DNA of 64,000 nt from Sphingomonas_D zeicaulis. GTDB taxonomy: Bacteria > Pseudomonadota > Alphaproteobacteria > Sphingomonadales > Sphingomonadaceae. A model generated the notes under the pieces. It searched no databases, had not been told where the DNA came from, and was given only the letters and a program-made list of their open reading frames with translations. Shown here piece by piece: positions 34,218 to 43,200 of the stretch; position 1 is the first letter of the stretch; every line of letters begins with the position of its first letter. A program made the position numbers and the translations under genes. The stretch spans positions 62,001 through 126,000 of the forward strand of contig NZ_JBNPXQ010000006.1 in the NCBI RefSeq assembly GCF_050433225.1, read 5' to 3'.

Positions 34218-35351
34218 ATGGATTTCGACCTGACCGACGAACAGAAGATGCTGCAGGAAACCGTCACGCGCTTCGTGGCGGAGACCTATGACTTCCAGAA
34301 GCGCGAGCATGCGCTGAAGACGGCGGATGGATGGAGCCGGACGGCCTATGCCGGCCTGGCGGAGATGGGCCTTCTCGCCTTGCCCTTCGCGGAGGAGGAT
34401 GGTGGTTTCGGCGGCGGCGGCGTCGAGATGATGGTGGTGATGGAAGCGCTCGGACGCGGCCTGATGGTCGAACCCTATTTCCCGACGGTCGTGCTCGCCG
34501 GCGCGGTGCTGCGCCACGGCGCCTCGGCGGAGCAGCGCGCGGCGATCGTGCCGGGAATCATCGACGGGTCGCAGATCCTCGCGCTGGCGCACAGTGAAAA
34601 AGGCCTGCCGCGCCATTCGCTTGAAGCACGCGCACGCGCCCTCCCGTCGGACGGCGGCTGGGTGCTCGAGGCCCGCAAGATCGCGGTGATCCACGGCCAG
34701 AGCGCCGACCGGCTGATCGTCAGCGCAATGACCGACAAGGGCGTGTCGCTGTTCCTGGTCGACGCCCGGGCCGATGGGATCGGCATCAACGGTGCGCGGG
34801 GCTATGATGGTGTGCCCGTCTCCGCGATCTCCTTCGCCGGGGTGGCTGTACCCGCCGACGCGCTGGTGGGCGGGGAGGGGCAGGGGGACGCCATCCTCGC
34901 CGCAGCCTTCGAGGAGGCGACAGCGGCGCTGGCCGCCGAGGCCGTGGGGGTCATGGCGGAGACCTTCGACGTGACGGTGGACTATCTCAAGACGCGGCAG
35001 CAGTTCGGTGTCGCCATCGGCAGCTTCCAGGCGCTGCAGCACCGCGCGGTGGAGATGCTGATGCAACTCGAACTGTCCCGCAGCATGGCCGTCCTCGCGG
35101 CGCTGTCGCTCGACATCGACCTGGAGCAGCGTCGCCGCAACATCTCGGCAGCCAAGGCGCAGATTGGCAGGTCCGGACGGATCATCGGTCAGGAGGCGGT
35201 GCAGATGCACGGCGCGATCGGCATCACCGCGGAGTATAAGGTCGGCCATGCATTCAAGCGGCTGACCGCGATTGACGCGCTGCTCGGCGATCGCGACTGG
35301 CATCTCGCACGGCTGGTAGAACTTCGCGGTGTTTACGGGGTCGCCGCATGA
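34218..35351 (+). CDS. acyl-CoA dehydrogenase, small (beta) subunit, second pair
   Basis: A 377-residue divergent acyl-CoA dehydrogenase, directly after its partner (6 bp). The C-terminal fold marks are TRQQFGVAIGSFQALQH and MHGAIGITAEYKVGH. The catalytic Glu position is shifted (FEEATAAL) and the C-terminal domain ends early, as in non-catalytic subunits. It closes the plus-strand operon, and a perfect 18-bp hairpin follows at 35356. Confidence 0.88.
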   Translation: MDFDLTDEQKMLQETVTRFVAETYDFQKREHALKTADGWSRTAYAGLAEMGLLALPFAEEDGGFGGGGVEMMVVMEALGRGLMVEPYFPTVVLAGAVLRHGASAEQRAAIVPGIIDGSQILALAHSEKGLPRHSLEARARALPSDGGWVLEARKIAVIHGQSADRLIVSAMTDKGVSLFLVDARADGIGINGARGYDGVPVSAISFAGVAVPADALVGGEGQGDAILAAAFEEATAALAAEAVGVMAETFDVTVDYLKTRQQFGVAIGSFQALQHRAVEMLMQLELSRSMAVLAALSLDIDLEQRRRNISAAKAQIGRSGRIIGQEAVQMHGAIGITAEYKVGHAFKRLTAIDALLGDRDWHLARLVELRGVYGVAA

Positions 35352-35355
35352 GCGC

Positions 35356-35394
35356 GCGATCGGTCCCGGCGCGGCCCGCGCCGGGACCGATCGC
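35356..35394. terminator. perfect hairpin between convergent operons
   Basis: An 18-bp perfect stem (35356-35373 with 35377-35394) with a 3-nt loop, filling almost the whole 48-bp space between the acyl-CoA dehydrogenase and PhyH stop codons. No U-tract, but the stem is very strong. It probably ends both transcripts. Confidence 0.65.
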
Positions 35395-35399
35395 CGGCG

Positions 35400-36386
35400 T
35401 CAGCCTTCCGCCGCCTTGCGCAGCATCACTGCACGATCGCCGTCCCGCACTACCACGAGGCGCATGCCGGGCTTGGTGTAATCGGAGAAGGTTTCGAATT
35501 TCTCCCGCACGCCGGGGTGAAGGACGCGGATGAATGTCCCTTCGTCAACGGCGAGCGTCAGCATGCCCAGCGCGTCGGCATCCACGGTGATGCTGTCCGG
35601 CGTGACGGCGGTGACGGTGGCGGCGATGGCGCTCGGATTCGCGGCCGACTGGACGCGCGAGTCGAAAGTGATCCGCAGTCGGTCGGAAGTGTTGGGCATG
35701 CCGCAATGCGGCGTATAGGGATGCACGATCAGGACGTCTCCAGGGAAATAGTCGGCCGTCGCCCAGGCGTCATCAGGCACGGCGTCGCGCGGGAATGGGT
35801 ATGGCGAGGGCTTGGCCACATTGTGGAAGAAGCCGCGATCGTTCTGGCCGACCGCGAGCGCGAGCCCACCCATATCGCGGCTGCATGGCGTGAGCACAAC
35901 CCAAACGGGCTTATAGTCCTGAATGCCGGGACTGTAGAAGCCGTCCTGGTGGACGACGGTCACCGGGCCGCCCGGCGGATAGGTGCGATACTGGACGATG
36001 GGAACGGCGCAGGCCGGCTCGCCGAGTACTTTCTCCATGACCGCGAGGTTGGCGGGATGCTCGATCAGCGTCTTCGCGATGCCGGCATAAAGGTCGCTTT
36101 CCTCCATGCTGCCGGGCAGGGGCTTGCCGGTCCAGCGGCCGGTCTCGTCGCCGGGCTCCACGAGCCCAAGCTTGACCGCGACCGCGAGCATCGCGTCGCG
36201 CGCCTCGTCGACGGAGGCGCGTTCGAACACGCCGCGCAGGAAGATATAGCCATTCTTCTTGTAGAAGGCTTCGAGCGCATCATGGTCGTCGAGCAGGTGA
36301 TTGCAGCTTTCGAGGTCGCGCGCCGGATGAACGTCGAGTGCGCTCAGATCGACGGCGTCGGGCCGGTTAATGGCTTCCACAGGCAT
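35400..36386 (-). CDS. phytanoyl-CoA dioxygenase (PhyH) family protein
   Basis: A 328-residue Fe(II)/2-oxoglutarate dioxygenase of the PhyH family, which typically hydroxylates the alpha-carbon of branched acyl-CoAs or similar substrates. The facial triad is His146 and Asp148 (VVHQDGF) with distal His227 (YTPHCGMPN) and Arg236/Arg238 for 2-oxoglutarate. An unusual C-terminal beta stretch of about 60 residues follows. The ATG at 36386 has GGAGAG upstream. It is the last gene of the FadB-crotonase-hydroxyacyl-CoA dehydrogenase operon, which fits alpha-hydroxylation of a branched acyl-CoA. Confidence 0.88.
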   Translation of the reverse strand: MPVEAINRPDAVDLSALDVHPARDLESCNHLLDDHDALEAFYKKNGYIFLRGVFERASVDEARDAMLAVAVKLGLVEPGDETGRWTGKPLPGSMEESDLYAGIAKTLIEHPANLAVMEKVLGEPACAVPIVQYRTYPPGGPVTVVHQDGFYSPGIQDYKPVWVVLTPCSRDMGGLALAVGQNDRGFFHNVAKPSPYPFPRDAVPDDAWATADYFPGDVLIVHPYTPHCGMPNTSDRLRITFDSRVQSAANPSAIAATVTAVTPDSITVDADALGMLTLAVDEGTFIRVLHPGVREKFETFSDYTKPGMRLVVVRDGDRAVMLRKAAEG

Positions 36387-36492
36387 AGATCTCTCCACTG
36401 GCCGGCATCGATGGATGCCTGGCATGGCGCAATCTTACGCCTGCGGCGCAGCGACGCAGGGACGTTCCTGATCGACTGTCGGATGAAATCGA

Positions 36493-37452
36493 TCATCCCT
36501 CGCGGGCGCGGAGCAATTTCAGCATCGCCATCAGCGTCTCGTCCTGCGCGGCAGCGATTTCGGCGACGCTGCGGCCGCCGCTGGCGTCCTCCATCTGCTG
36601 CACCAGCATCGCGCGCAGCGCTTCGTCGTCCAGCGGCGGATCGGCCATGGTCGACCAGCGCTTGACGATGCCTGGCGCGAACTTGGGCAGGAAGTCAGCG
36701 AGGCCGCCGGACCCCCCGGAGGTGTGAAAGGTGGTGAACTGTCCCTGTATCGCCCATTTCAGCGCGAAACTGTGCCGCATCGCCTTGTCGACATCGCCGA
36801 CTGTGGCATAGCCTTCCGCCACCAGCCGCACCGCCTCGCGGAACATCGCGGCGGTCAGGCGATTGCCGATATGGCCGAAGATCTCGCGCCGCAGCAGGAT
36901 CGGCTGCTTGCCCATTGCGGCGTATAGCGCGAAGGCGATGTCGATCGCCCGCGGATCAGTCGCCTCGCCGCCGCCGACTTCAACCAGCGGGATCAGATGC
37001 ACCGGATTGAAGGGATGGCCGAGCACGAAGCGGTCCTTCGTCGCCAGCCCGGCCTGCAAATCAGTGATCGGCAGGCTGGACGTGCTGCTGGCGATCAGCA
37101 CGTCGGCTGGTACCAGCCGGTCGAGCTCGGCGAAAAGCGCCAGCTTCAGCTCGGACCGCTCGGGCGTGCTCTCCTGAACGAAGTCCGCGTTCGACACGGC
37201 GTCTTCGAGACTGTCGTGAACCGTCAGCCGCTGTGACCAGTCGTCACCCTGGAGGGCGAGGTCCAGGGCTGCCATCTGATCCCAGGCGCCTGCGACATGA
37301 GCGCGGGTCCGCGGCCCGGCGTCGGGCAGGGGATCATAGAGGCGCACGGACTTGCCGCTTCCCAGGAAAGCGGCGACCCAGCCATTGCCGATGACGCCGC
37401 CGCCCACCGCGGCGACGACGTGGACATCGTGCCTGTCGCGATGGGACGGCAT
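36493..37452 (-). CDS. 3-hydroxyacyl-CoA dehydrogenase family protein
   Basis: A 319-residue NAD-dependent dehydrogenase of the single-domain 3-hydroxyacyl-CoA/carnitine dehydrogenase group. The cofactor loop is GGGVIGNGW (17-25), Asp40 binds the ribose, and the catalytic His146 lies in GHPFNPVHL. Glu94 (ESTPE) is the partner of the His. Without the usual hydroxybutyryl N-terminus it may act on L-carnitine or gulonate-like hydroxy acids instead. It is 106 bp upstream of the PhyH gene and 6 bp downstream of a crotonase, in a beta-oxidation operon. Confidence 0.85.
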   Translation of the reverse strand: MPSHRDRHDVHVVAAVGGGVIGNGWVAAFLGSGKSVRLYDPLPDAGPRTRAHVAGAWDQMAALDLALQGDDWSQRLTVHDSLEDAVSNADFVQESTPERSELKLALFAELDRLVPADVLIASSTSSLPITDLQAGLATKDRFVLGHPFNPVHLIPLVEVGGGEATDPRAIDIAFALYAAMGKQPILLRREIFGHIGNRLTAAMFREAVRLVAEGYATVGDVDKAMRHSFALKWAIQGQFTTFHTSGGSGGLADFLPKFAPGIVKRWSTMADPPLDDEALRAMLVQQMEDASGGRSVAEIAAAQDETLMAMLKLLRAREG

Positions 37453-37457
37453 GTGGC

Positions 37458-38294
37458 TCAGTACCCCTTGAAGACCGGCTTTTCCTTGTTGGCGAAGGCC
37501 GTGGTGGCCGCCTTGTAGTCATGAGTCATCATCGTCATGGCCTCATAGGCGATCGACAATTCGCCGGTGAGGTTGACCTGGTCTCGCAGGCACTTGTTGA
37601 CCGCAGCCTTCGACCAGCGCACCGCCCACATCGGCTGACCGGCGATCTCGCGCGCGATCTTGAGCGCTTCGTCGAGCACCTGGACCTTGGGAAAGGCATA
37701 GTTGACGAGGCCGATCTCCTCCGCCTTCTTGCCGTCCAGCAGCTTGCCGCGCATCAGATATTCCTTGGCGCGCTGCGGTCCGACCAGCAGCGGCCACATG
37801 ACCGCGCCGCCGTCGCCCGTGACGAGCCCGACGCGGACATGGGTGTCGCCGAGCCGCGCGTCCTCGGCGACGATGCTGATGTCGCAGAAAGCGAACAGCG
37901 AAGTACCAAGGCCGATCGCATCACCGTTCACCGCGGCGATGATCGGTTGCGGCGTCATCAGGATCTGGTCCCAGATCCGGAGCGTGTTGATCGGCACGCG
38001 CAGCGCATATTTCAGGCCATATTCCGTCTGCGCGCGCTCGGCCATCAACTTGATGTCGCCGCCTGCGGAGAAGGCCTTGCCCGCGCCCGTGAGCACGATG
38101 ACCTTGACCCGCTCGTCGCGTGCAAGCTTCAGCCAGATATCCTCCAGCTGCCAGTGATTGTGCGGGCCGACGGCGTTGAGTTTTTCCGGGTCGTTCATGG
38201 TGACGACGGTGACGCCGTCCGCGCCGATCTCGACCGTGAAGAAATCGAACTCGCTATAGTCGATGTCGCGCTGGAACTCGTTGGCATCGCTCAT
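37458..38294 (-). CDS. enoyl-CoA hydratase/isomerase family protein
   Basis: A 278-residue crotonase-fold protein. Oxyanion segments are GKAFSAGGDIK and DAIGLGTSLFAF, the latter without the first canonical Glu (GLGTS). The second (PE) site reads HVRVG. A pure syn-hydratase is therefore doubtful; isomerase or a C-C cleaving crotonase is possible. ATG 38294 with GGAGAG upstream. It lies between the FadB-like fusion (47 bp upstream) and the hydroxyacyl-CoA dehydrogenase (6 bp downstream). Confidence 0.83.
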   Translation of the reverse strand: MSDANEFQRDIDYSEFDFFTVEIGADGVTVVTMNDPEKLNAVGPHNHWQLEDIWLKLARDERVKVIVLTGAGKAFSAGGDIKLMAERAQTEYGLKYALRVPINTLRIWDQILMTPQPIIAAVNGDAIGLGTSLFAFCDISIVAEDARLGDTHVRVGLVTGDGGAVMWPLLVGPQRAKEYLMRGKLLDGKKAEEIGLVNYAFPKVQVLDEALKIAREIAGQPMWAVRWSKAAVNKCLRDQVNLTGELSIAYEAMTMMTHDYKAATTAFANKEKPVFKGY

Positions 38295-38340
38295 GAATCT
38301 CTCCAAACCTGAACCTGTTCTTTAGAAAATTGATGGCCTC

Positions 38341-40452
38341 TCAGGCCGCCGCCCTGTTCTTCTGCCAATCAGAGAAGCTCTGCCCGTTGTTCGCCAGCTC
38401 GACGAGCAGCGCCGCGGGCTGCAAGGACGGGTCGTCCGGCGTCTCTGACGCCATCTCGCGCAATTTCGCCACGATGCCGGGCAGCCCCGCCTCGTCGGCG
38501 TAGAACATCGGCCCGCCGAGATGTCGGGGCCAGCCATAGCCGTTGATCCAGACCAGATCGACGTCGGAGGCGCGCAACGAGATCCCCTCTTCCAGGATGC
38601 GCGCGCCTTCGTTGATCAGCGGGAACAACAAGCGCTGAACCATCTCCTCCTCGGCAATCGCGCGCCGGGTGATCCCCAGCCGCTCGGACGTGGCGATGAT
38701 CACGGCGTCGGTATCGGGATTGGGATAGGGCGTACGATCGCCCGCCTCATAGCGATAATAGCCCGCGCCCGTCTTCTGGCCCAGCCGTCCGCTCTCCACG
38801 ATCGCGTCGGCGATAGGAAAGGGCGTGCCCCGCCGCTTGCGGATCGAGTAGCCGATGTCGAGGCCCGACATGTCGTTGGTGGTCAGCGGCCCCATCGGGA
38901 AGCCGAGATTGGTGAGCGCCGCATCGACCTGGGGCGGAAAGGCGCCCTGCTGCAGCAGCCGCTCGGCCTGGGCCGATCGCTTGGCGACCATGCGGTTGCC
39001 GATGAAGCCGTCGCAATTACCCGAGTAGACCGGCACCTTGCCGATCATCTTGCCGACCGCCATCGCCGTCAGAATTGCTTCGGCGCTGGTCTTCTTCGCG
39101 ACCACGACTTCCAGCAGCTTCATGACGTTGGCGGGGGAGAAGAAGTGCATGCCGAGGAAGTCCTCCGGTCGCTCCAGCACCGATGCGATCTCGTCGACAT
39201 CGAGCGCGGAGGTGTTCGAGGCGAGGATGGTGCCGGGCTTCACGCGCGCTTCGAGATCCGCGAAGATCTCCTTCTTCACAGCCATGTCCTCGAACACCGC
39301 CTCGATGACGATATCGGCATCGGCCGCCGCCACGCGATCGACCGCTCCGGTGATGAGGGCAAGGCGCTCGTCCATCTGCGCCTGGCTGATCGAGCCACGC
39401 TTGACCGAGGTCGCGTAATTGCCCGTCAACCGCGCCAGACCCTTGTCGAGTGCCTCCTGCGTGGTGTCGATCACCGTGACGGGCACGCCGGCGCCGGCGA
39501 AGCACATCGCGATGCCGCCGCCCATCGTGCCCGCACCGACGATCGCCGCCTTCCCAACCGCGCGCGCCCTCGCGCTCTCCGGCAGTCCGGGAACCCTCGC
39601 GGCTTCGCGCTCGGCGAAGAACAGGTGGCGCAGCGCTCGCGACTGGCTGCCGGTCATCAGTTCGCGGTTGGCGACCGCATCGATCGCAAGCGCCTCGTCG
39701 AAAGCCATGGTGAAGGAACGCCGGATGGAATCGATATTCGCCTGCGGCGCGAGTTGTCCCTTGCTGCGCGCGGTGAGCGTCTTCGCCAGCGCATCGAAGG
39801 CGGCGGGATCGGCGCGGGCGTCGACGAGCTTCTCCTCGCGTTCGCGCACCGGCACGACTGGCAGCCCCTCGTCGATCACACGACGCGCGAAGGCGGTTCC
39901 TATCGCCTTCGGATCGCCGTCCTCGACCGCGTCGAGGATCCCGAGTTCGAGCGCCGTTGCCGCCGCGATCGGCTTGCCGGATAGCGCATGTTCCAGCGCT
40001 TTTTCCGGGCCGATCAGGCGGGGCAGGCGTTGTGTGCCGCCGCCGCCTGCGAACAGGCCGAGATTGATCTCCGGCAGGCCGACCCTGGCCGAGGGCACCG
40101 CGACCCGGAAGGCGCAGCCCATGGCTGTCTCGAAGCCGCCGCCTAGAGCGGTGCCGTGGATCGCGGCGACGACCGGTTTGGCCGAGCTTTCCAGCGCCGC
40201 GATCATGTCCTGCAGGGTCGGCGACACGCGCGGCTTGCCGAATTCGGTGATGTCGGCGCCCGCGAAAAACGTGCGCCCCTCGCAATAGAGTATGATCGCC
40301 TTCACCGCGGGATCAGCATTCATCGCCTCTATCGCCGCGGCCGTACCGGAACGCACGGCTATGCCCAGCGCGTTCACCGGCGGATTGTTGCTGACGATAT
40401 ATCCGATGTCGCCATCGACATGCGTCGAGATCTTCTCGTTGATCTGGGTCAT
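38341..40452 (-). CDS. bifunctional enoyl-CoA hydratase/3-hydroxyacyl-CoA dehydrogenase (FadB/peroxisomal type)
   Basis: A 703-residue fusion. Residues 1-190 are an enoyl-CoA hydratase with both canonical glutamates, Glu108 (GGGFE) and Glu128 (LPEIN). Near residue 300 an NAD domain begins (AAIVGAGTMGGGIAM), followed by the 3-hydroxyacyl-CoA dehydrogenase C-terminal domains containing GMHFFSPANVMKLLEVV and GFIGNRM. It carries out two consecutive beta-oxidation steps in the cytoplasm and needs a separate thiolase. It is the first gene of the minus-strand operon and divergent from the acyl-CoA dehydrogenase at 40672, with 219 bp between. Confidence 0.93.
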   Translation of the reverse strand: MTQINEKISTHVDGDIGYIVSNNPPVNALGIAVRSGTAAAIEAMNADPAVKAIILYCEGRTFFAGADITEFGKPRVSPTLQDMIAALESSAKPVVAAIHGTALGGGFETAMGCAFRVAVPSARVGLPEINLGLFAGGGGTQRLPRLIGPEKALEHALSGKPIAAATALELGILDAVEDGDPKAIGTAFARRVIDEGLPVVPVREREEKLVDARADPAAFDALAKTLTARSKGQLAPQANIDSIRRSFTMAFDEALAIDAVANRELMTGSQSRALRHLFFAEREAARVPGLPESARARAVGKAAIVGAGTMGGGIAMCFAGAGVPVTVIDTTQEALDKGLARLTGNYATSVKRGSISQAQMDERLALITGAVDRVAAADADIVIEAVFEDMAVKKEIFADLEARVKPGTILASNTSALDVDEIASVLERPEDFLGMHFFSPANVMKLLEVVVAKKTSAEAILTAMAVGKMIGKVPVYSGNCDGFIGNRMVAKRSAQAERLLQQGAFPPQVDAALTNLGFPMGPLTTNDMSGLDIGYSIRKRRGTPFPIADAIVESGRLGQKTGAGYYRYEAGDRTPYPNPDTDAVIIATSERLGITRRAIAEEEMVQRLLFPLINEGARILEEGISLRASDVDLVWINGYGWPRHLGGPMFYADEAGLPGIVAKLREMASETPDDPSLQPAALLVELANNGQSFSDWQKNRAAA

Positions 40453-40671
40453 GGCAGGTTGATGAGGCCCTATTTCTGAAAATCGGAGGGGATAAACGCG
40501 CTGTCACAAGCGGCGCGCACCCCCGTCCTGTCAAGGAGAGCACCCCGCGGCCTCGGAGGTATCGCGAATGTGAAGGGTTGGGCTCGGGCGCTTCGCACGG
40601 CGGCGCGTGATGCTTAGGTCAAGCGTCCGGAGATTTGCGCGGCGGGAGCCGCATGAAGGGAAAGTACGCCG

Positions 40672-41826
40672 ATGCGGTTCGAGTTGACTGACGAACAGAC
40701 CATGTTCCGGGACGCGGTCGCGGCGTTCGCACAGCGCCATCTGGTCGACGGCGCATTGGAGCGTGCGCACAGCGACGATTATCCCTGGGATGTGGCGAAG
40801 ATGATGGCGCGGCAGGGGCTGATCGGCATCACCGTGCCAGAGGACAAGGGCGGGCTTGGCGGCAGCCTGATGGATGCGGTTCTGGCGATCGAGACGGTGG
40901 CGTCGGTCTGCCCGCGCTCTGCCGATGTCGTGCAGGCCGGCAATTTCGGCGCAATCCGCACGTTCGCGCAGTTCGCCAGCGATGCGCAGAAGGAACAGTA
41001 TCTCGCACCTTTGCTGCGTGGTGAAGGGCTGATCTCGGTCGCGATGACAGAGCCGAACGCAGGTTCCGCAGTGACCGAGCTGACGACGACGGCGGTCGAG
41101 GATGGTGACGGCTATCGCATCAACGGGCAGAAGATCTTCACCACGCACGGAACCCACGCGACGGTGTTCCTGGTCTATGTCCGCTTCGGTCCGGGTACCG
41201 GCAATATCGGATCGGTGCTGATCGAGCGGGGGCAGGAGGGATTCAGCTTCGGCAAACCGGTCCGCTTCCTGTCCGGCGAGGAGTGGAACCCGCTGTTCTT
41301 CGACAATGTCTACGTGCCCAAAGGCAAAGTGCTGCTCGGGCCCGGCGGATTCAAGAAGCAGATGTCGGGCTTCAACGTGGAGCGCATCGGCAACACCGCG
41401 CGCAGCCTTGCGCTGGGTCGCTATGCCTTCAATGCCGCGGTCGAGCATGCCAAGACGCGCAAGCAGTTCGGCAAGGCATTGTGCGAGTTCCAAGGGCTCC
41501 AGTGGAAGTTCGCGGAGATGAAGCTGAAGCTGGAGGCGGCGCAGCTGCTGCTCTATCGTGCCGCGACCAATGCCGATTCCGGGCTGCCGTCACCCGATGA
41601 CACCGCACTGGCGAAAGTGGCTTGCAACCGCGCCGGCTTCGACTGCGCGAACGAGGCGATCCAGGTGATGGGCGGCACCGGCTACAGCCAGGACAGCCTC
41701 GTTGAATATTGCCTGCGGCGCACGCGCGGCTGGATGATCGCCGGTGGTGCCATCGAAATCCTTCTGAACCGCATTGCCGAGGGCGTTTTCGACATGCGCT
41801 TCCCGCAAGGACCCGCCAGGAGCTAG
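40672..41826 (+). CDS. acyl-CoA dehydrogenase
   Basis: A 384-residue single-gene acyl-CoA dehydrogenase. FAD-contact segments AMTEPNAGSAV (124-134) and GQKIFTTHG are present, and Glu237 in FNVERIGN is at the isovaleryl-CoA dehydrogenase base position. The later site reads IAGGAIEI. There is no adjacent small subunit. It begins a plus-strand set with a Rieske oxygenase and a KstD-like flavoprotein. In the 219-bp divergent space upstream I see no clear operator. Confidence 0.9.
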   Translation: MRFELTDEQTMFRDAVAAFAQRHLVDGALERAHSDDYPWDVAKMMARQGLIGITVPEDKGGLGGSLMDAVLAIETVASVCPRSADVVQAGNFGAIRTFAQFASDAQKEQYLAPLLRGEGLISVAMTEPNAGSAVTELTTTAVEDGDGYRINGQKIFTTHGTHATVFLVYVRFGPGTGNIGSVLIERGQEGFSFGKPVRFLSGEEWNPLFFDNVYVPKGKVLLGPGGFKKQMSGFNVERIGNTARSLALGRYAFNAAVEHAKTRKQFGKALCEFQGLQWKFAEMKLKLEAAQLLLYRAATNADSGLPSPDDTALAKVACNRAGFDCANEAIQVMGGTGYSQDSLVEYCLRRTRGWMIAGGAIEILLNRIAEGVFDMRFPQGPARS

Positions 41827-41871
41827 CAGCGAAAGCGCTGCACGGACGGTCGCCAGAGAGAGGATAAGACG

Positions 41872-43200
41872 ATGAACGAGATGAGCAAGCTAGCGGTTGC
41901 CGACATCGCGGTGACGCCCGACCGGGTTCCGGTCGATGCCTATATCTCCCGCGACTATGTCCAGCTGGAGAAGGAGCGGCTCTGGCCCAAGGTGTGGCAG
42001 GTCGCCTGCCGCGAGGAGGAGATTCCCAACGCGGGCGACTTCTACACCTATGACATCGCCGACGAGTCCATTTCGGTCGTCCGCAAGCAGGACGGCGCCA
42101 TCGCCGCATATTTCAACGTCTGTCCCCATCGCGGTCGCCGACTCACCACGGGATGTGGTCGGATGGGCAAGTTCCACTGCAAATATCATGGCTGGCAGTG
42201 GAATCTCGACGGTCGCCCGGTGGAGATTGTCGACCGCCACGACTGGGGCGACATGCTGCCCGACGAGGATGTGACGCTCCAGTCCGTCAAGGTCGGCCGC
42301 TGGGGCGGCTGGGTGTTCGTCAACATGGATTTGGAGAGCGAGAGCCTGGAAGATTTTCTGGGCGAGGCGAAGACTCTGCTCGATCCGTTCGAGATGGACA
42401 AGATGCGCTATGCCTGGCGCAAGCGCATCATCATGCCCTGCAATTGGAAGACTGCCCAGGAAGCCTTCATGGAAGGCTATCATGTCCAGACGACCCACCG
42501 CCAGCTGCTCGCCTATCAGGACGACTATACGTACAGCAAGGCGTTCGGGAAGCACGCCATGTTCGGCTATGCGCCGACCGCGCTGTTCGGCCTGCCCAGT
42601 CCGCGGATCAGCGACCAGAAGGGCGATATCCGCAAAGGGCTCTACGAGTTCAACAAGGAAATTTGGGAAACGCTGAAGGCGACCACGACCGACGAGATGC
42701 TCGCCGCTGGCGCGCGGCTGACCGAGCTGCCCGAAACGGCGACGCCGTTCGAGGTCTATGGGGCCTTCGCGCAATTTCATGCCGAGGAGGCGGCGAAGAG
42801 CGGCCGGCCCTTCCCCCCGATGACCGGCGAGCAGTTGATGGCGGCGGGGACGGACTGGAACATCTTTCCCAACCTCGTTTTCCTCCAGCAGCCAACCAAC
42901 GTGCTGTTCTACCGGTCCCGCCCATATGGCGACGATCCCGACAAGTGCCTCTTCGAGATCAATGTGCTCGAGCGCTACGCGCCGGGCGCCGAGCCCAAGG
43001 TCGAGGTAGAAGACGGCGGCGATGACTGGCGCAGCGTCGACTGGGGCCTGATTCTGGAGCAGGATTTCCAGAATATGGAGGAGGTTCAGCGCGGGATGAA
43101 GTCGCGCGCCTTCAAGGCCGCGCGCCCCAATCCCTATCAGGAAGTGGAAATCAGCAACTTCCACAACATCCTGCTGGCCTACCTGCATGGGAACCGCTGA
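41872..43200 (+). CDS. Rieske non-heme iron oxygenase, alpha subunit
   Basis: A 442-residue aromatic-ring-hydroxylating-type oxygenase alpha subunit. The Rieske [2Fe-2S] ligands are Cys84, His86, Cys103 and His106 (CPHRGRR, HCKYHGW). The catalytic iron ligands are His204 and His209 (EGYHVQTTH), with Glu201 where naphthalene dioxygenase has the bridging Asp, and a late Asp for the third ligand. It needs a reductase or ferredoxin, which is not in the window. It abuts the KstD-like gene with no gap. In 3-ketosteroid degradation KshA (Rieske) and KstD act together; this pair could be a ring-hydroxylation/desaturation module, although the protein is longer than KshA. Confidence 0.9.
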   Translation: MNEMSKLAVADIAVTPDRVPVDAYISRDYVQLEKERLWPKVWQVACREEEIPNAGDFYTYDIADESISVVRKQDGAIAAYFNVCPHRGRRLTTGCGRMGKFHCKYHGWQWNLDGRPVEIVDRHDWGDMLPDEDVTLQSVKVGRWGGWVFVNMDLESESLEDFLGEAKTLLDPFEMDKMRYAWRKRIIMPCNWKTAQEAFMEGYHVQTTHRQLLAYQDDYTYSKAFGKHAMFGYAPTALFGLPSPRISDQKGDIRKGLYEFNKEIWETLKATTTDEMLAAGARLTELPETATPFEVYGAFAQFHAEEAAKSGRPFPPMTGEQLMAAGTDWNIFPNLVFLQQPTNVLFYRSRPYGDDPDKCLFEINVLERYAPGAEPKVEVEDGGDDWRSVDWGLILEQDFQNMEEVQRGMKSRAFKAARPNPYQEVEISNFHNILLAYLHGNR

